Positions 5,623 to 9,669 of a stretch of 9,669 nt of DNA are shown in pieces (within the stretch, counting starts at the first letter, position 1; the number at the start of each line of letters is the position of its first letter). The stretch is from contig JAJRBV010000181.1 in the NCBI GenBank assembly GCA_028679275.1, forward strand, positions 1 through 9,669. Reading direction: 5' to 3'. The translations under genes were made by a program, and so were the position numbers. Source of the stretch: Methanoregulaceae archaeon (GTDB lineage: Archaea > Halobacteriota > Methanomicrobia > Methanomicrobiales > Methanospirillaceae). The notes below the pieces were generated by a model. It did not search any database and was not told the DNA's origin. It was given only the letters and a program-made list of their open reading frames with translations.

Positions 5623-6410
5623 CTCTCTTTGTCCTTGGTCCGGAAGGAACGTTCTCCCATGAGCTGGCGGTACGGGCATTCAGGGGTGGGATCATTCTTG
5701 CCCCGACTATTGATGAGATCTTCTGCCAGGTTGAACAGGGGGGAGGTGACGGGCTTGTGCCGATCGAGAACAGTGAGGCAGGAGGGGTCGGTGCTTCTCT
5801 GGACGGGCTGCTCCAGCACAAGGTATTCATTACGGCCGAACTGTACATGCCGGTCCATCACCACCTGGCCGGGTTTACCCCGGTTGATGCCATCACGGTG
5901 ATCTATGCCCATCCCCAGACGCATGAACAGTGCAGCAGGATCGTCAACGAACTGCAGGTCCCGGTCATCCATACCAGCAGTAATGCGGCGAGCGCCAGGG
6001 AACTCGTGAAATCTCCCGGATCTGCAGCAATCGTCTCCAGGATGACGGCGGACATTTATGAGTTGCCGATACTACGGGGGAATGTCGAGAACAATCCGGG
6101 CAATACCACCCGGTTTGTCCGGATCTCTCGGGAAAGGGGAAGCGATCCCGGCTGCACCAAATGCAGTATCCTCGTAGATCCTGAAAAGGACCGGCCGGGG
6201 CTCCTCTACCAGTTACTGGGAGTTTTTGCAGATCGGGGGATCAATCTGACGAAGATAGAGTCCCGGCCTTCAAAAAGAAGGATGGGGGAGTACCTCTTCT
6301 TCATCGATCTCGAGTATTCACAGGCCTGCAGGGATGCACTCGCTGCATTGCGGGAAAAGTCGCGGTTCCGTGAACTGGGGTGTTATTCCGAGGTGAAGGT
6401 GCCGGAATGA
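5619..6410 (+). CDS. pheA: Prephenate dehydratase with C-terminal ACT domain
   Basis: This 263-residue enzyme dehydrates and decarboxylates prephenate to phenylpyruvate. The catalytic domain (1-168) shows GPEGTFSH (7-14), PIENSEAGG (48-56), AHPQTHEQC (97-105) and NTTRFVRI (162-169), whose Thr-Arg-Phe is the signature active-site motif. The ACT domain (about 183-255) has PGLLYQLLGVFADRGINLTKIESRP (193-217 in full), including the ESRP element for Phe binding, so feedback inhibition by phenylalanine is expected. It is a monofunctional form with no N-terminal chorismate mutase. It overlaps tyrA upstream and aroA downstream by ATGA, so the three are probably translated in a coupled way. Confidence 0.94.
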   Translation: MTLFVLGPEGTFSHELAVRAFRGGIILAPTIDEIFCQVEQGGGDGLVPIENSEAGGVGASLDGLLQHKVFITAELYMPVHHHLAGFTPVDAITVIYAHPQTHEQCSRIVNELQVPVIHTSSNAASARELVKSPGSAAIVSRMTADIYELPILRGNVENNPGNTTRFVRISRERGSDPGCTKCSILVDPEKDRPGLLYQLLGVFADRGINLTKIESRPSKRRMGEYLFFIDLEYSQACRDALAALREKSRFRELGCYSEVKVPE

Positions 6411-7678
6411 ATATAACGCTGGAAAAAGCCGGAACCATCGATATCAGGGTTACTGCTCCCCCTTCAAAGAGTTACACGCACAGGGCCCTTATCGCGGCAG
6501 GGCTTGGAGAAGGGGAGAGTATCATAGAGTGCCCGCTCCGTTCCGATGACACCGTTATTACGGCATCAGCCCTTCGGCAGATGGGAGTGCCCCTGGCATG
6601 GAGTGGTGAGAGGATTACGGTTATTGGAATTTGCGGAAAACCGACTTGTGATGACTATTCCATCCTTGACATGGGAGACTCGGGGACCAGTCTTCGGATG
6701 CTTACAACCGTTGCACTCCTCTGCAGGGGGCCGGTGATCATCACGGGAAGTCCCAGGATGAAGGAACGACCGGTCGGAGGACTGGTCTCTGCCCTGAATA
6801 ACATCGGGGGCGGCATTCAGTACCTCGAGGCTGCCGGGTTTCCTCCCTTCCTGGTGGATGGCTCACTTCTCGGGGGAACCGTGAGAGTGGACAGCACCAT
6901 CAGCAGCCAGTTTGCCTCATCGCTTCTGCTTTCCGCACCGTTTGCAGAACGTGGCATCGATCTGCAAATCCTCCCGGGTGCCGTCTCCCGGTCCTATCTG
7001 GACGTGACTGTCGATGTCATGAAGGCTTTCGGAGTAACAGTGGAAAGGGAGGGGTATGACCGGTTTATTGTGGAACCAGGGAGATACTACCAGGGAAGGG
7101 AGTACCTTGTGGAAGGAGATTACTCCTCGGCATCGTATTTTTTTGCCATGGCAGCCGTGTGCGGAGGGCGGACACGGGTCTCTTCCCTATCTCCCTCTTC
7201 AGTCCAGGGGGACCGGCGGTTCCTCCATGCTCTTGCCGCCATGGGGTGCCGGATATCTTCCGCGGGCGACTGCATCACCCTTGAGAGTGACGGCGTCCTC
7301 GAAGGAATCGAGATGAACCTGTCAGGCTCTCCTGACACGGTTCAGACTCTCTGCATGGTGGCAGCCTGTGCACGGTCACCCTCCCGGTTTACCGGGATTT
7401 CCCACCTGAAGTATAAGGAGAGCGACAGGATTCTTGCCATCCTGAAAATCCTCCAGGCTCTTGGGGGTGATGTTAAAGCAGAAGAGGACGGGTCGATCAG
7501 GATCCGGCCGGCAACACTGCACGGAGGCAGGATCGATCCTGCCGGGGACCACCGGACAGCAATGAGTGCAGCGGTACTCGGGCTCGCGGTAGGAGGGGTC
7601 ACGGTCGTAAATGCCGGTTGTGTCAGCAAGTCTTTTCCGGAGTTCTGGGAAATATTACACAAAGAAGGGCTTTTATGA
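6407..7678 (+). CDS. aroA: 3-phosphoshikimate 1-carboxyvinyltransferase (EPSP synthase)
   Basis: This 423-residue enzyme transfers enolpyruvate from PEP to shikimate-3-phosphate. Motifs in order are PPSKSYTHRA (18-27, Lys21 and Ser22), GDSGTSLRM (90-98, the archaeal form of the PEP-binding NAGTAMR loop), PRMKERPVGGL (116-126), SSQF (166-169), PDTVQTL (309-315, catalytic Asp310), KYKESDRI (335-342) and DHRTAM (381-386, usually DHRMAM). Length is normal for the family. The ATG at 6407 overlaps the pheA stop as ATGA. A TTG about 27 nt upstream is open but unneeded, since family members begin just before the PSKS motif. Confidence 0.95.
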   Translation: MNITLEKAGTIDIRVTAPPSKSYTHRALIAAGLGEGESIIECPLRSDDTVITASALRQMGVPLAWSGERITVIGICGKPTCDDYSILDMGDSGTSLRMLTTVALLCRGPVIITGSPRMKERPVGGLVSALNNIGGGIQYLEAAGFPPFLVDGSLLGGTVRVDSTISSQFASSLLLSAPFAERGIDLQILPGAVSRSYLDVTVDVMKAFGVTVEREGYDRFIVEPGRYYQGREYLVEGDYSSASYFFAMAAVCGGRTRVSSLSPSSVQGDRRFLHALAAMGCRISSAGDCITLESDGVLEGIEMNLSGSPDTVQTLCMVAACARSPSRFTGISHLKYKESDRILAILKILQALGGDVKAEEDGSIRIRPATLHGGRIDPAGDHRTAMSAAVLGLAVGGVTVVNAGCVSKSFPEFWEILHKEGLL

Positions 7679-9060
7679 GAGTTGTCCTAATCGGGTTCCG
7701 GGGGACGGGAAAGACGGAGACCGGCCGCCTCCTTTCACTCCTTACCGCAGTGCCTTTCCTTGACACTGATGCAATCATCGAGAAACGTGCGGGCATGACC
7801 GTGCATGAGATCTTTCGCCGTGAGGGCGAGGAAGGATTCAGGAGAAGGGAGCGCGAGGTGATCCGTTCCCTGCCGGCAGGTGACGCAGTGATTGGTACAG
7901 GGGGCGGCGTGATCCTCGACCCGGCAAATGTTGCAGATTTACGGCGGGGAAGCACCATGGTCCTTCTGGAAGCGGATGAATCTGCCATAGAAAAGAGGAT
8001 TGCAGCTTCAACCCGCCCCCCGCTCACCTCACTCCCATTGCGGAATGAGATCCATGAACTGCTTTCAATGCGCCGACCTCTCTACGCTGCCGCTGCTGAT
8101 TTCTGGATTGATACGACCTCAAGAAGCCCGAACGAGGTCTGCCTGGTAATCAGGAAACTCCTTGGTGAAGGCACGGTTCCGGTGCATGCGCGACAGAACC
8201 TTGTCAGTTTCCTCTCCGGCTCAGGTATCCCGGAAGATGAGGTGCACACTGCACGGGTGCTCACCGACAAGGATCTGTGGGATCCCCGGACCCGTCTGTA
8301 TGCTGTAGCAGGCAGCCCGGCCACGCAGAGCCGGAGCCCCGCATTGTTCAACCGCCTCTTCTTTCACTACGGGCTCTCCTGCCACTACCTGCGCCTCCAG
8401 GATCCGGAACTCTCGCGTATCCTCAGGCTGGCAAACGAGATTGACCTCCGGGGAATGTCGGTGACGATCCCTTTCAAGCACGAGATCCTGTCATCGCTGA
8501 CCGATGTCGAAATCCATGCAAAGAACATAGGGGCAGTCAACACGGTCGTGTGGTCCGGCACAAGCCAGTTTGGGTACAACACCGACTGGATCGGGATCCG
8601 TGAACCACTATCCGAACATCGCGGGGAAAAGGCAGTGATACTGGGTGCCGGCGGGGCTGCTGCCGCAGCCGTCTATGCCCTCCTCTCGCTTGGAATGGAG
8701 GTCACGATCCTGAACCGTACGGTTGAACGAGCAGCAGTGCTGGGAGAACGATTCGGCTGCTCGTACGGGCCGCCGGGTGCGTTCGACCGGCTCAATCCCA
8801 CAGTCGTGGTCAATGCGACCTCTGTCGGCATGGAGCCGGAGCTGAAGAGTCCGCTCCAGAAGCACCAGCTCCGTTCCTCGATGACGGTTTTTGATCTCGT
8901 GTACACTCCACCCGAGACACCTCTCCTCAGAATCGCCCGGAACACCGGGTGCAATACCATTCCCGGGACCGAGATGTTCGTCCGGCAGGCTGCCGCCCAG
9001 TTCCGGCACTTCACCGGGATTGCAGCCCCGCTCGAACTGGTGAGGAGCGCGATGGAATGA
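7675..9060 (+). CDS. aroK-aroE: Shikimate kinase (AroK type) fused to shikimate dehydrogenase (AroE)
   Basis: This 461-residue fusion covers two consecutive steps: reduction of dehydroshikimate and phosphorylation of shikimate. The N-terminal domain (1-163) is a P-loop kinase of the bacterial AroK type, not the GHMP-family kinase usual in archaea: GFRGTGKT (7-14), FLDTD (28-32), Arg56, GTGGG (74-78), Arg114 and RRPLY (133-137). A linker of about 45 residues follows. The AroE domain (about 208-461) has SRSPALFN (219-226), SVTIPFK with Lys268, GAVNTV (286-291), YNTDWIG with Asp304, the NADP loop GAGGAA (324-329) plus NRT (347-349), NATSVGM (380-386) and [10 protein letters not shown]. The usual His in the first AroE motif is Gln218, and the later His is Phe225. 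The ATG at 7675 overlaps the aroA stop; it overlaps aroC downstream. Both domains keep their catalytic residues and should be active. Confidence 0.92.
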   Translation: MRVVLIGFRGTGKTETGRLLSLLTAVPFLDTDAIIEKRAGMTVHEIFRREGEEGFRRREREVIRSLPAGDAVIGTGGGVILDPANVADLRRGSTMVLLEADESAIEKRIAASTRPPLTSLPLRNEIHELLSMRRPLYAAAADFWIDTTSRSPNEVCLVIRKLLGEGTVPVHARQNLVSFLSGSGIPEDEVHTARVLTDKDLWDPRTRLYAVAGSPATQSRSPALFNRLFFHYGLSCHYLRLQDPELSRILRLANEIDLRGMSVTIPFKHEILSSLTDVEIHAKNIGAVNTVVWSGTSQFGYNTDWIGIREPLSEHRGEKAVILGAGGAAAAAVYALLSLGMEVTILNRTVERAAVLGERFGCSYGPPGAFDRLNPTVVVNATSVGMEPELKSPLQKHQLRSSMTVFDLVYTPPETPLLRIARNTGCNTIPGTEMFVRQAAAQFRHFTGIAAPLELVRSAME

Positions 9061-9669
9061 ATACCTTCGGGAGATCGTTTCGCATCACCACGTTCGGCGA
9101 GAGCCATGGCCCTGCACTCGGGGTGGTCATTGACGGCTGCCCGGCCCTGTTACCCCTTTCAGCAGAGGATATCCAGCCGATACTTGATCGGAGAAGGCCC
9201 GGGATCAGCCCGTTCACCTCTCCGCGTGCAGAACCGGATCGCGTGGAGATCCTCTCTGGTGTGTTCGAGGGAAAGACAACCGGGATGCCGATTGCCCTGA
9301 TCATAAGAAACGCGGATGCCCGGTCTTCGGATTATGACAATCTGAAAGCGGTCTTCCGACCCGGCCATGCAGACTATACATACCAGGAGAAATACGGATT
9401 CCGGGATTACCGGGGAGGTGGCAGGTCTTCAGGTCGCGAGACGGTGGGGAGAGTCGCGGCAGGTGCCGTTGCAGCAAAGTACCTTGCCAGGATCGGGATA
9501 GGAATATCCGGGACGATCGAGGAGATCCACGGATTCTCAGACCACGGTGCAATGGAAGAGGAGATCAGGAAGGCAAAGGAAGAGGGTGACTCGGTAGGCG
9601 GTATAATCAGCCTCTCGGCAACCGGAGTCCCTCCCGGCCTGGGCGATCCGGTCTTTGGCAAGCTTGATG
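9057..9669 (+). CDS. aroC: Chorismate synthase, 3' truncated by the window end
   Basis: The last 613 bases encode the first 204 residues of chorismate synthase, which uses reduced FMN to eliminate phosphate from EPSP and give chorismate. It starts [22 protein letters not shown], whose GESHG is a signature. A second signature lies around residues 105-135 and includes [19 protein letters not shown] followed by [17 protein letters not shown]. The family is normally about 350-370 residues, so roughly 150 residues lie outside the window. The ATG at 9057 overlaps the aroKE stop as ATGA. No frame break is seen within the window. Confidence 0.95.
   Translation, partial: MNTFGRSFRITTFGESHGPALGVVIDGCPALLPLSAEDIQPILDRRRPGISPFTSPRAEPDRVEILSGVFEGKTTGMPIALIIRNADARSSDYDNLKAVFRPGHADYTYQEKYGFRDYRGGGRSSGRETVGRVAAGAVAAKYLARIGIGISGTIEEIHGFSDHGAMEEEIRKAKEEGDSVGGIISLSATGVPPGLGDPVFGKLD

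Noticed and set aside
5116..5679. Minus-strand 187-codon ORF opposite tyrA
   Set aside because: Antisense shadow with no recognisable domain.

Overview
The window reads as chromosomal DNA of a methanogenic euryarchaeon. Order Methanomicrobiales is my best guess (inference). The evidence is a PAN proteasome ATPase, an archaeal-type MBF1, archaeal TATA boxes, poly-T terminators, and the archaeal aspartate-semialdehyde route into aromatic biosynthesis. No mobile elements, CRISPR arrays, tRNA or rRNA genes were seen.

Layout. Bases 1-93 are probably the 3' end of a plus-strand gene. It converges on pan (139-1377, minus), with A/T-rich terminator sequence between them. A 56-bp divergent promoter region separates pan from mbf1 (1434-1925, plus). 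After an mbf1 terminator comes a strong promoter (TATA at 1970-1977) and a leader of about 230 nt. From 2229 to the window end runs one tightly packed plus-strand operon: two tandem ADH-synthase-type aldolase genes (aroA'), aroB' (dehydroquinate synthase II), tyrA, pheA, aroA (EPSP synthase), an aroK-aroE fusion, and aroC (truncated by the window edge). Five of the seven junctions are 4-bp ATGA overlaps; the other two have 4-nt gaps.

How the genes work together. AroA' and AroB' make 3-dehydroquinate from 6-deoxy-5-ketofructose-1-phosphate and aspartate semialdehyde. The AroE domain reduces dehydroshikimate and the AroK domain phosphorylates shikimate. AroA and AroC carry the product to chorismate. 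TyrA and PheA take prephenate to the tyrosine and phenylalanine branches. Two steps are absent from the window: 3-dehydroquinate dehydratase and chorismate mutase. They may lie beyond the right edge or elsewhere.

Most interesting region. The leader at about 2000-2228 holds a short ORF whose ATG lies at the predicted transcription start (leaderless). It is built of three 18-nt in-frame repeats and contains Phe-Phe and Tyr-Phe. Further down, in the same frame as the first aroA', is a Trp/Phe-rich run (Leu-Phe-Trp repeats). A hairpin there overlaps the Shine-Dalgarno of the first gene. Together these suggest a leader-peptide or attenuation control of aromatic biosynthesis in an archaeon. This is an inference from sequence pattern and is untested.
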